A stretch of 64,000 nucleotides of DNA from Curvibacter soli (GCF_029211125.1 NZ_JARGEN010000021.1:18197-82196), one strand, 5' to 3'; positions 1 through 9,673 are shown, counted from the first letter of the stretch. Numbers and translations: made by a program. The notes: generated by a model from the letters alone, not told the origin.

Positions 1-546
1 AACAGCGGCATCGCAAGCCAGCAGATGCGGGTTGTGGTGGGTGGCGCGACCCTGCTGTATGCGAATGGGCTGACAGATACCTCGTTCATGCGCCTGAACA
101 CCGCGCCACCTGCGGGCGTGGTGTATGCGGGCTGGCAAAGCGCGACGCCCGTGGCAGGAACGTCCGTGGCAGACATCAGCCACCCATCTGGCGACGTACA
201 GAAGCTCAGCGTGGGCAGCATTTCCGGGTTTGGCACCTGCTCCAACATCAGCGGGGATAAGTTCACGTGCAGCAGCGCCACCGCCAGTACGGGCAACTTC
301 GTCACCGTCAATTGGACCAGCGGGGTGACGGAGAGCGGCAGCAGCGGCTCGGCGCTGTTCGCCTCAATCGGCGGGCACCGCTACCTGGTCGGCCAACTCA
401 CGGGCGGCACCGCAAGTTGCACGATCAAGAACGGTGTCGACTACTTCGGCCGCTTCGACCTCGCCTACACCGCAGCGTTGAGTCAGTGGCTGGGTGCCAC
501 ACAGCAAAGCGGTACCACCTGCAGCACGTCTGCTGCGCAGCAATAG
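1..546 (+). CDS. Trypsin-like serine protease, C-terminal part (cut by window start)
   Basis: The frame is open from the first base to the TAG at 544-546, so this is the last ~181 residues of a longer protein. The motif GSSGSALF carries the nucleophilic serine of the chymotrypsin/trypsin fold. It is followed by a Gly/Ser-rich loop and a C-terminal [11 protein letters not shown] segment, which is typical of secreted lysyl-endopeptidase-like proteases. The His and Asp of the triad and any signal peptide lie outside the window. It is probably an exported peptidase. It ends 13 bp before ruvB, but the two need not be functionally linked. The exact substrate specificity cannot be read here. Confidence 0.75.
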   Translation, partial: NSGIASQQMRVVVGGATLLYANGLTDTSFMRLNTAPPAGVVYAGWQSATPVAGTSVADISHPSGDVQKLSVGSISGFGTCSNISGDKFTCSSATASTGNFVTVNWTSGVTESGSSGSALFASIGGHRYLVGQLTGGTASCTIKNGVDYFGRFDLAYTAALSQWLGATQQSGTTCSTSAAQQ

Positions 547-559
547 TGGCCTCCGGCGC

Positions 560-1621
560 ATGACCATCCAGACCGATGACTTCGCCACCGCTCCGCAGTC
601 GCGCGTGGTATCCGCCGTGCCTGCCTCACCGGGCGAGGAAGTCATCGAGCGCGCGCTGCGCCCCAAGCTGCTCGGCGAATACGTCGGCCAGGCCAAGGCG
701 CGCGAGCAGCTCGAAATCTTCATCGGCGCGGCCCGCAAGCGCGGCGAGGCGCTCGACCATGTACTACTGTTTGGCCCGCCCGGATTGGGCAAGACCACGC
801 TCTCCCACATCATTGCCGCCGAACTCGGCGTGAACCTGCGCCAGACCAGCGGCCCGGTGCTCGAAAAGCCCAAGGACCTGGCCGCGCTGCTGACCAACCT
901 GGAGCGCAACGACGTTCTGTTCATCGACGAGATCCATCGCCTCAGCCCCGTGGTGGAGGAAATCCTCTACCCGGCGCTGGAGGACTACCAGATCGACATC
1001 ATGATCGGCGAAGGCCCGGCGGCGCGCAGCATCAAGCTCGACCTGCAGCCCTTCACCCTGGTGGGCGCCACCACGCGCGCGGGCATGCTCACCAACCCGC
1101 TGCGCGACCGCTTCGGCATCGTGGCGCGGCTGGAGTTCTACACCGACGAGGAGCTGGCGCGCATCGTCGCGCGCAGCGCCAGTCTGCTCGGCGCGCCGAT
1201 GGACGAGGAAGGCGGCTTCGAAATCGCGCGCCGCTCGCGCGGTACCCCGCGCATCGCCAACCGCCTACTGCGCCGCGTGCGCGACTACGCCGACGTGAAG
1301 GCCGACGGACGCATCACCCGTACCATCGCCGACCTGGCGCTCGCCATGCTCGACGTGGACCCGCGCGGCTTCGACGTGATGGATCGCAAGCTGCTAGAAG
1401 CCGTGATCCATCGCTTCGACGGCGGCCCCGTGGGGCTGGACAACGTGGCCGCGGCCATCGGCGAGGAGGCCGGCACCATCGAGGACGTAATCGAGCCCTA
1501 CCTGATCCAACAGGGCTACCTGCAGCGCACGCCGCGCGGGCGCATTGCCACGCTGGCGGCGTTCCGGCATCTCGGCGTGGCGCCGCCGCAGAGCGCAGGC
1601 GGGTTGTTCGACGCTAGTTGA
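560..1621 (+). CDS. ruvB: Holliday junction branch migration ATPase RuvB
   Basis: The product (353 aa) is the hexameric AAA+ motor that drives RuvA-bound Holliday junctions during recombinational repair. Visible are Walker [10 protein letters not shown] at about residues 72-80, Walker B with DEIH at about 123-126, the sensor GATTRAG, and the arginine-finger region RDRFGIV. The C-terminal winged-helix domain follows ([19 protein letters not shown]). The ATG at 560 gives the usual family N-terminus and length; an in-frame ATG further upstream would overlap the protease gene. ruvA and ruvC are not in the window. The gene faces the trailer end of the CRISPR array, which is transcribed towards it. 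Confidence 0.97.
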   Translation: MTIQTDDFATAPQSRVVSAVPASPGEEVIERALRPKLLGEYVGQAKAREQLEIFIGAARKRGEALDHVLLFGPPGLGKTTLSHIIAAELGVNLRQTSGPVLEKPKDLAALLTNLERNDVLFIDEIHRLSPVVEEILYPALEDYQIDIMIGEGPAARSIKLDLQPFTLVGATTRAGMLTNPLRDRFGIVARLEFYTDEELARIVARSASLLGAPMDEEGGFEIARRSRGTPRIANRLLRRVRDYADVKADGRITRTIADLALAMLDVDPRGFDVMDRKLLEAVIHRFDGGPVGLDNVAAAIGEEAGTIEDVIEPYLIQQGYLQRTPRGRIATLAAFRHLGVAPPQSAGGLFDAS

Positions 1622-1999
1622 GCCGCGCGCGCCTACCATCGCGTCGTGCACGGGAATCCACCAGAGATTGCTTTCTGACGTACCTGAATTTTCTGAGCTG
1701 CCTGCGCTGCAGCGAACCGTTGGCCCATCCCAACTCGCGCAGTTCTTCTTTTTTGAGCTGCCTGCACGGCAGTGAACTCAAAGGCATCGGCTGCCTGCGC
1801 GGCAGCGAACAGCTTGCAGAGTGCCAAGGTATTGGAGAAGACTTTCTGAGCTGCCTGCGCGGCAGCGAACCTTGCCGCAGCGCGGCGATTTCTCGGGTGA
1901 CTTTTCTGAGCTGCCTGCGCGGCAGCGAACCTTGCGCTCGATGTATGCCCGCGCAATCCGAATTTCTGAGCTGCCTGCGCGGCAGCGAACGTTTTTCAA

Positions 2000-2175
2000 C
2001 CTAAATCCGGCAGTTGAACCAACCGAAAAACTGAAAAAACCCAATATCCATGCGGGTTTCCAAAGACTTCGCGTGACTGCAGAGCAGTTCCAAATGGGTG
2101 AGTCTGGAAAGCATGGAAACTCAATGCGTGACAGGCACTTGCTCGAATTTTGGGGATTCAACTGCCGGAAATAGG
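2000..2175. mobile_element. 176-bp MITE-like element (family 1A) inserted in a CRISPR spacer
   Basis: The ends are near-perfect 19-bp inverted repeats. The left end is CCTAAATCCGGCAGTTGAA; the right end read inwards is CCTATTTCCGGCAGTTGAA. The direct repeat TTCAA flanks it at 1995-1999 and 2176-2180. Removing the element and one TTCAA leaves a spacer of exactly 32 nt between the repeats at 1963-1990 and 2204-2231. There is no room for a transposase, so it must be moved in trans. A nearly identical copy lies at 29525-29700. Confidence 0.93.
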
Positions 2176-2379
2176 TTCAAATGCTTGAGCGTAGGCACCG
2201 GAATTTCTGAGCTGCCTGCGCGGCAGCGAACAGACAGTAGAAGTTTTCGCTTGGGATGAAGATTTTCTGAGCTGCCTGCGCGGCAGCGAACTGCCCGTGC
2301 GGCAGCGAACTGCCCGTGCCGGAGGCCATGACCGCAGAGCATTTTCTGAGCTGCCTGCGCGGCAGCGAACTTGTCGTAT

Positions 2380-2622
2380 GAGGGACTTGCAGAATTCGGA
2401 TGAATTTTTTAAACGCGCCAACGTGCGCTCAAAATAGACTGCGACCCCTCCCCCTACGCTGAACATGAAAAACGCCTCAAAACGCACGAGATCGCCTCCA
2501 AATCAATTTGCCCAAAATGGCCTCTAAAAATTCTCGTCAAAATTCCTCAAATCTTAGAAATTTTGCTTAAATTTTAAGCAAATTTAGACGAATTTCGGCA
2601 AAAATAATTCTGCAAGTCCCTC
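2380..2622. mobile_element. 243-bp AT-rich MITE-like element (family 2) inserted in a CRISPR spacer
   Basis: It has perfect 17-bp terminal inverted repeats, GAGGGACTTGCAGAATT at 2380-2396 and its complement at 2606-2622. It is flanked by the direct repeat GTAT (2376-2379 and 2623-2626). Removing the element and one GTAT restores a 32-nt spacer between the repeats at 2343-2370 and 2650-2677. The interior is much more AT-rich than its surroundings, with short palindromes near 2555-2590 and no coding frame. Its ends differ from those of family 1, so a different transposase is implied. Confidence 0.9.
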
Positions 2623-5600
2623 GTATGTGTAGCCCATTGCCGCCTGCCATTTCTGAGCTGCCTGCGCGGCAGCGAACGTGCAGTTCACGGAGAAGTTCGG
2701 CACGCCGTGTTTCTGAGCTGCCTGCGCGGCAGCGAACGAACCGCGCGGTGCTCGGCACGGGCCGATAGATTTCTGAGCTGCCTGCGCGGCAGCGAACTGC
2801 ACGACACCCGAGAGAGCCACGTTCTCGGCTTTCTGAGCTGCCTGCGCGGCAGCGAACCGGGAGTTACGGTTATCGGACGTTCCTCTGTATTTCTGAGCTG
2901 CCTGCGCGGCAGCGAACACAACCGACACGACCCATGCCTTGCAGATAGATTTCTGAGCTGCCTGCGCGGCAGCGAACCGGGCCGTCGAGCCCAGCACGGC
3001 GTCCTGCAATTTCTGAGCTGCCTGCGCGGCAGCGAACATGGAGGTGTTGTGGAGCCATGCGCTGCCGCTTTTCTGAGCTGCCTGCGCGGCAGCGAACCAA
3101 ATGCAGGCCCGCCGGCAGAATCTGCGCTCTTTCTGAGCTGCCTGCGCGGCAGCGAACGCGGCAAAGCTGGCGCTGGCAACGCGCGGGAATTTCTGAGCTG
3201 CCTGCGCGGCAGCGAACGTGTTGCTGAGATGGAGACGCATCGGCATCGTTTTCTGAGCTGCCTGCGCGGCAGCGAACTAATCACTTGAGCTCGAGCTTTT
3301 TGAGGGACTTTTCTGAGCTGCCTGCGCGGCAGCGAACGGCAAACAGCCGCGCGGCGCCGGCAAGCCGGATTTCTGAGCTGCCTGCGCGGCAGCGAACGGC
3401 GGAGGCCGTCGCGTCCGCTGGACGAACAATTTCTGAGCTGCCTGCGCGGCAGCGAACGCTATTTATAGGGCTAAGGCAGGTGAGGCATGGTTTCTGAGCT
3501 GCCTGCGCGGCAGCGAACTCGTACTACAGCTTGGCCTAACAATGGCCCATTTTCTGAGCTGCCTGCGCGGCAGCGAACTGTGCGCTGGCTCTTGCTCACG
3601 GCCAGCACCATTTCTGAGCTGCCTGCGCGGCAGCGAACAAACGCCCTTTCCAGATGCAGAGGTCGAGAAATTTCTGAGCTGCCTGCGCGGCAGCGAACTA
3701 GCTGAAGAATCACCTGGTTGATGCTCCAGATTTCTGAGCTGCCTGCGCGGCAGCGAACGTGTTGCTGAGATGGAGACGCATCGGCATCGTTTTCTGAGCT
3801 GCCTGCGCGGCAGCGAACACCACGAGCTCGACGTCGTGCGGACGCCACCATTTCTGAGCTGCCTGCGCGGCAGCGAACAAATCAAAACAGTTGCGCGAGT
3901 AAGTGTCGGCTTTCTGAGCTGCCTGCGCGGCAGCGAACGGCTGATTGACGCGAACGTGCGCGGCCTTGTCTTTCTGAGCTGCCTGCGCGGCAGCGAACCG
4001 CTGGTGGTACGAGTGGCCCGAGACAAATGATTTCTGAGCTGCCTGCGCGGCAGCGAACACGGTGCTCCTTCTCCGATTCGTGTCCCCATTTTTCTGAGCT
4101 GCCTGCGCGGCAGCGAACCGTCTTCGGCGTCATGCGCACAGGCTTTGTGTTTTCTGAGCTGCCTGCGCGGCAGCGAACGTTCCTGCGCTCGGCCAAGTAA
4201 TGGCCTATCATTTCTGAGCTGCCTGCGCGGCAGCGAACGTACTCCAGCCACTCGGCGGAGCCTTGAACAATTTCTGAGCTGCCTGCGCGGCAGCGAACGT
4301 GATCAGCGCATCCGGGGTCTTGCGTCCACTTTTCTGAGCTGCCTGCGCGGCAGCGAACGCGGACAGTACGGAATGCGTATGGCCCGTGCTTTTCTGAGCT
4401 GCCTGCGCGGCAGCGAACTGGACCGTGGACTGGCTCACCCCCGCCTTCTTTTTCTGAGCTGCCTGCGCGGCAGCGAACTCTTCCAGGATGGAAAGGTGCG
4501 CGGTGTCCTTTTTCTGAGCTGCCTGCGCGGCAGCGAACCGGTGATGATGTCCTGCGACTCTTCGGCCGATTTTCTGAGCTGCCTGCGCGGCAGCGAACGT
4601 ATCCGTGACGCTGGACACATCGACCACAAATTTCTGAGCTGCCTGCGCGGCAGCGAACTTGACGACAGGGCCAGCAATGAGCGCGAGAAATTTCTGAGCT
4701 GCCTGCGCGGCAGCGAACACCACGCCGACCTCACGCAAAGCGTCGAACATTTTCTGAGCTGCCTGCGCGGCAGCGAACCATTGACATCTATCTCACGACG
4801 CAGGCCCCGCTTTCTGAGCTGCCTGCGCGGCAGCGAACTCGAGCTCGTGACGTCCGACCGCTCTCGACCTTTTCTGAGCTGCCTGCGCGGCAGCGAACGC
4901 CACGAGGCCGGCAGCGGGCGGACACCGCGATTTCTGAGCTGCCTGCGCGGCAGCGAACATGAAACGTTTGCTTTGCAGACTACAGGGCATTTCTGAGCTG
5001 CCTGCGCGGCAGCGAACAGCTTCACCCACGCAAATCAGCGACTGATCATTTTCTGAGCTGCCTGCGCGGCAGCGAACCATGTTCCTGACTCCTAAAAATG
5101 TTCCTGACATTTCTGAGCTGCCTGCGCGGCAGCGAACAATTGACAGTAATGTTCGTGCTCTTGCGGGTATTTCTGAGCTGCCTGCGCGGCAGCGAACAAT
5201 CCGTAGTAGCAGGGTTCTCATCGCAAGCATTTCTGAGCTGCCTGCGCGGCAGCGAACTCGATGGTCATTGCGAGTGCTTCAACGGCCCATTTCTGAGCTG
5301 CCTGCGCGGCAGCGAACTTCGGCGGTGAAGTCTTGCAGTTGCTTGCAATTTTCTGAGCTGCCTGCGCGGCAGCGAACAATTGCCCGCTCCTGTTGATTCT
5401 GCTCGATCTTTTCTGAGCTGCCTGCGCGGCAGCGAACGACTTCTGTAGCTTCGCGTTCACTGGCCAAACTTTCTGAGCTGCCTGCGCGGCAGCGAACTCG
5501 AACTCGTGACGTCCGACCGCTGCCGATCTTTTCTGAGCTGCCTGCGCGGCAGCGAACTGGCCGGCGGACGCCGCGAGGCCGGGGCAGCCTTTCTGAGCTG

Positions 5601-7900
5601 CCTGCGCGGCAGCGAACATGGCTCCCCGTCCCCTCTGCGTGTCCCCATTTTTCTGAGCTGCCTGCGCGGCAGCGAACTCGAGCTGGTGGCGTCGGTCTGT
5701 CGCCGATCTTTTCTGAGCTGCCTGCGCGGCAGCGAACGTCCGCCGTCGTCCTGGTCGGCGTCCCCTTGATTTCTGAGCTGCCTGCGCGGCAGCGAACCCG
5801 AAAGCGCCCCGAGCACCGGGAGCCTTCAACTTTCTGAGCTGCCTGCGCGGCAGCGAACAGCTCCACTTCCTCCGGGTCGAGCAGGAGATATTTCTGAGCT
5901 GCCTGCGCGGCAGCGAACAAGCCGCGCATCTTCGAGCGGTACTCCTGGCTTTTCTGAGCTGCCTGCGCGGCAGCGAACCTGGCGATCGTCAACCTCTGGA
6001 GCATCAACTATTTCTGAGCTGCCTGCGCGGCAGCGAACGCGGCTCTCATGGAAGTCGTTATCAAGGGAAATTTCTGAGCTGCCTGCGCGGCAGCGAACGA
6101 TCAACCAGCGCGGCAGTCTTGCCCGCGCCAGTTTCTGAGCTGCCTGCGCGGCAGCGAACGCCAACCCGATAGCAACGCCCCAGACGTCAGCTTTCTGAGC
6201 TGCCTGCGCGGCAGCGAACTCTTCGTGATCTTGGTATTCTTGGTCGCTGGTTTTCTGAGCTGCCTGCGCGGCAGCGAACTGGTTTCTCGTGCTCTTGTTG
6301 CGCTCGGGTTTTTTCTGAGCTGCCTGCGCGGCAGCGAACTTCCTTCAAGCTGCCCGCGAGTTGGTGCACCTTTTCTGAGCTGCCTGCGCGGCAGCGAACG
6401 CTCGACCTCAAGGGGACGCCGGCCAGGACGATTTCTGAGCTGCCTGCGCGGCAGCGAACTGTTTCGTCGCAGCCTGGTTGCGCTGGGTTTTTTTCTGAGC
6501 TGCCTGCGCGGCAGCGAACTTCGGCGGTGAAGTCTTGCAGTTGCTTGCAATTTTCTGAGCTGCCTGCGCGGCAGCGAACCGCCCGCGCTGCATCAAGATC
6601 AGAAGCAACTTTTTCTGAGCTGCCTGCGCGGCAGCGAACTCGAGCTGGTGGCGTCGGTCTGTCGCCGGCCTTTTCTGAGCTGCCTGCGCGGCAGCGAACC
6701 ACTCGGAGGAACTCTCGCAGCAGGCCCACGATTTCTGAGCTGCCTGCGCGGCAGCGAACATCTTCTGCGACACCGGCAACGAGCACGAAGATTTCTGAGC
6801 TGCCTGCGCGGCAGCGAACTTTCAAACATCATCCGCAGCAGACTCGCGTCATTTCTGAGCTGCCTGCGCGGCAGCGAACATTGCCGCGCGCAATGACTTG
6901 TTCGTTATCTGTTTCTGAGCTGCCTGCGCGGCAGCGAACCTGGCGCGCAGGCGCACGATCTTGATGTCGAGTTTCTGAGCTGCCTGCGCGGCAGCGAACG
7001 CGAACGCCAGCATGGCCAGCGGACGCCTCGATTTCTGAGCTGCCTGCGCGGCAGCGAACAAGTTTGTGGGGCTCGATGAAGCAGCACTGCATTTCTGAGC
7101 TGCCTGCGCGGCAGCGAACACAAACCCACGCCACGCCTTCATGCGCGTCGCTTTCTGAGCTGCCTGCGCGGCAGCGAACGCCAAATTTTTCCGTTGAGCG
7201 CTGCATGACTTTTTCTGAGCTGCCTGCGCGGCAGCGAACAGAGGAAGGAAGCTCTTCTTTCCCTTCTTCATTTTCTGAGCTGCCTGCGCGGCAGCGAACG
7301 ACGACATCCGAATCAGTCTTGCCAAGGACCATTTCTGAGCTGCCTGCGCGGCAGCGAACCTCCAGATGTGGCTGGACAATGAGCCCGATGTTTTCTGAGC
7401 TGCCTGCGCGGCAGCGAACGACAAGTTTCATGTCGTCAAGATGGCGAACAATTTCTGAGCTGCCTGCGCGGCAGCGAACACGAAATATCGTGCTGTCCAC
7501 GACGCGCATGAATTTCTGAGCTGCCTGCGCGGCAGCGAACTTGGAGCACAAGGATTGCCTGGCCATCGTCAATTTCTGAGCTGCCTGCGCGGCAGCGAAC
7601 GGGAAAATGTTGCAGATAAGTGCTGGCGGCCTTTTCTGAGCTGCCTGCGCGGCAGCGAACCAGAAGACATAGGACTGATAGCAAGCGCTGGTTTTCTGAG
7701 CTGCCTGCGCGGCAGCGAACCGTCTTCGGCGTCATGCGCACAGGCTTTGTGTTTTCTGAGCTGCCTGCGCGGCAGCGAACATCAGTGCCGAGCGCGAGCT
7801 GGCCTTTCGGGCTTTCTGAGCTGCCTGCGCGGCAGCGAACTTGAGCTCGTAGTGTTCGCCCGCCGTCGTCCTTTTCTGAGCTGCCTGCGCGGCAGCGAAC

Positions 7901-8029
7901 TCCATCATAAGTTGCGCAACACTATGATTCTTAAAGAAAACTAACCCCAAAAAGCAAATGCCTCAAATTCACGGACTATCCGTTAACTCCTTGATTCTTA
8001 TGGACTTGGCATTGAGTCATGGAAAAGGG
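7901..8029 (-). promoter_or_regulatory. CRISPR leader with two IHF-like sites
   Basis: This AT-rich stretch separates the first repeat (ending 7900) from the csy4 stop (8030). On the minus strand AATCAAGGAGTTA (7984-7996) matches the IHF consensus WATCAANNNNTTR perfectly. AATCATAGTGTTG (7917-7929) matches with one change. IHF bends the leader during spacer integration in type I-E and I-F systems, and I-F leaders can carry a proximal and a distal site. A short palindrome ACGGATAGTCCGT lies at 7970-7982. I see no convincing -35/-10 pair for the array. Confidence 0.75.
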
Positions 8030-8596
8030 TCAAAACCAGGGTACGGTTGCGCCATGACTCAAGCCATAGCAGTTGAAGGAGCCGGCTTGGGGGCTAGCTT
8101 GTATCGGGACGTGTTCTACGAATAAGCAAAACCTCTGGCCGGTGGTGGCACTGTGCAGTTGCGTGAAAGGCAGGTTTGGCTGGCGTTGCGCGCTGTCGGG
8201 GATGGCGGCGGCAGCTTGCTCGGCAGTTTCGCCCTTGCGCAGCATGCGGCGGCGGCGCAGACGCTCCACGCTGGTCTTGAATTGGCGGCGTATCACGGCG
8301 CGGTGCAGGGCTCCGGTAGGGGCGGGGGACATGGCAGTCAGCGCGATGTGGTCGCGCATGCCTTTGAGCCAGTCTATGCCCATCAGGCGCGCCAGTGCTG
8401 CCTCACTGCTATGCAGGCGCAGCACGGTGCCAAGTGTGCGTGGGTGCTGCTGGTAGCGCGGAAAGCTCACCCCTATGTCGTTTGCCTGCAATTGCACCAG
8501 TACCTGGTGCAGCTTGGCATAGAGTGCGCTCAGCAGATGGGCATGGCTGAACTCCGGGTCTGGGAGCAGCGTGATGTCAATGTAATGCGTGGTCAT
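8030..8596 (-). CDS. cas6f: Type I-F crRNA endonuclease Cas6f (Csy4)
   Basis: This 188-aa enzyme cuts the array transcript at the 3' base of each repeat hairpin and stays bound to the crRNA as a Cascade subunit. The N-terminus THYIDITLLPDPEF and the histidine in AKLHQVLV (about residue 30) align with the ferredoxin fold and catalytic His29 of Pseudomonas Csy4. The arginine-rich helix (RLRRRRMLRKG) that grips the RNA stem follows, and the protein ends CYGLSHGATVPWF as the family does. ATG at 8596 is chosen because GAGAGG stands upstream; an in-frame GTG lies two codons earlier. It is the last gene of csy1-4, immediately before the leader. Confidence 0.96.
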   Translation of the reverse strand: MTTHYIDITLLPDPEFSHAHLLSALYAKLHQVLVQLQANDIGVSFPRYQQHPRTLGTVLRLHSSEAALARLMGIDWLKGMRDHIALTAMSPAPTGALHRAVIRRQFKTSVERLRRRRMLRKGETAEQAAAAIPDSAQRQPNLPFTQLHSATTGQRFCLFVEHVPIQASPQAGSFNCYGLSHGATVPWF

Positions 8597-8608
8597 GGGC
8601 ACTGCCTC

Positions 8609-9640
8609 TCAGCTTGCATCACCAAACACACCGCCGCGGATCAATATCGCCATCACGAAATGCTGTTGCTCCACAGGAGGGGGCTGGTCCTTGAGCAGCC
8701 AGTTGTCGAGCAGTGTGTAGAAGTCCAGCTTCTGCTTGGGCTGGCGGTAGGCCTTGCCTTGCGTGGTGACGGATCCGTACGGCTCCACGGCGATGGGGCC
8801 GAGGTCTTGCGCGCCTTCGTACCAAGTGTCAATGGTGCGCAGGGCGTTGCCGATTTTCTGCGAGTGGATGGCGGCGACTTCCTGCCCCTTGGGGCCGATC
8901 TGGTAGAGCGTCTTGCTCTTCTTGTCGCCGCGCCCTCGACCGAGGATCAACTCCTGCGATGGGAAAACTTCCTGCCCCGCGCCCATGCGGACGAAGGCGG
9001 TGATTTGCAGCAGCACATGGGCTTGGCCGGCCAAGCCTTCGGCAATAACGGTACCCAGCGATGCAACTTCACTATTGATCGCGCCTTGCGCACGCAGGTT
9101 GTGGGTCAGCGCATCAAAAGACCAGGATTTTTCCGTTCGCCCGTTTATCAGGCGCGCCACGTTCACCTGCGCGCTTTCGGCGCCCAGGCGGTTGCGCCAC
9201 AGGAACCGACCATTGGCCAGGTTGACGGCGTAGCGGTTGGTCAGCTCGCCAAAGCCGTGTTGCTGCACATAGGCTTGCACGGTGTGCTGCAGCTTGGCCT
9301 GGTATTCGGCGCTGTTGCAGGCCGATGGCGTGCCCGCGCCCGCCAGCACGCGCAGGGTGAATTGCACGCGCAGCGTGTCGGCATCAGCGGGTAGTGCGGC
9401 CACGTCCACCGTTTGCAGGTTGGGGTTTTCGATGTCGGCGTCGAGCTTGGCCGGGTCCTGGTCCTTGGTTTTCAGGCGGTTGCTGATCGTGCCGCGCACG
9501 GCCTTCTCGCGCACCTGGACTGGCGTCCAGGCGCTGGCGTCGGCCTGCGCGTCCCAGCGGCCGGCGTGGAAGACGGCGTCAGAGGGGTCGAGCTTGCGCT
9601 CGAAGGCGAGGACGGAGGCAGTCTTGAGGGTGTTCGACAT
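8609..9640 (-). CDS. csy3: Type I-F Cascade backbone protein Cas7f (Csy3)
   Basis: The product (343 aa) is the Cas7-type subunit that polymerises along the crRNA spacer, six copies per I-F complex. The N-terminus (SNTLKTASVLAFERKLDPSDAVF) and the segments WDAQADASAWTPVQVREK and SWSFDALTHNLRAQGAIN are characteristic of Csy3, and the length is normal. It lies 12 bp upstream of csy4. A 103-bp gap that includes a copy of the dispersed Comamonadaceae-type repeat separates it from csy2. Confidence 0.96.
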   Translation of the reverse strand: MSNTLKTASVLAFERKLDPSDAVFHAGRWDAQADASAWTPVQVREKAVRGTISNRLKTKDQDPAKLDADIENPNLQTVDVAALPADADTLRVQFTLRVLAGAGTPSACNSAEYQAKLQHTVQAYVQQHGFGELTNRYAVNLANGRFLWRNRLGAESAQVNVARLINGRTEKSWSFDALTHNLRAQGAINSEVASLGTVIAEGLAGQAHVLLQITAFVRMGAGQEVFPSQELILGRGRGDKKSKTLYQIGPKGQEVAAIHSQKIGNALRTIDTWYEGAQDLGPIAVEPYGSVTTQGKAYRQPKQKLDFYTLLDNWLLKDQPPPVEQQHFVMAILIRGGVFGDAS

Positions 9641-9673
9641 GGTGGTTCAATCCTTGATTACGGGGTTCGGATC

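Larger units (their letters stand above)
1690..7900 (-). CRISPR. Type I-F CRISPR array, 97 repeats (one truncated) and 96 spacers
   Basis: A 28-bp repeat, on the + strand starting TTTCTGAGCTGCCTGCGC and ending GGCAGCGAAC, recurs every 60 bp. Spacers are 32 nt with a few of 31 or 33. Read on the minus strand the repeat begins GTTCGCTGCC and ends CTCAGAAA. This is the type I-F class, with a CTGCC/GGCAG stem and an 8-nt CTCAGAAA handle for Csy4 cleavage. I count 88 essentially identical repeats from 2650 to 7900. The older part at 1690-2370 has six more intact copies, two mutated copies (1690 and 1750) and one truncated copy (1790-1810). Orientation is set by the repeat sense, decay at the low-coordinate end and the AT-rich leader at the high end. 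Two spacers are interrupted by mobile elements. Three spacers occur twice exactly, and several more form homologous families. Confidence 0.98.

Noticed and set aside
4899..5589. Possible overlap between spacers 4899-4930 and 5558-5589 (GGCGGAC, then A or G, then CCGCGA)
   Set aside because: Only 13 of 14 bases of simple GC-rich sequence agree, and a competing alignment exists. This is too weak to claim a common protospacer.
1690..7900. Long open frames through the CRISPR array with repeating SLPRRQLR-, RCRAGSSE- or AAAQAAQK-like peptides
   Set aside because: They arise because a 60-bp period is a multiple of three and the repeat lacks stops in several frames. There are no ribosome sites and no conserved spacer-encoded residues.
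8153..9394. Long plus-strand open frame opposite csy4 and csy3
   Set aside because: It is antisense to two well-supported cas genes and has no similarity to any family I know; it is a product of high GC content.
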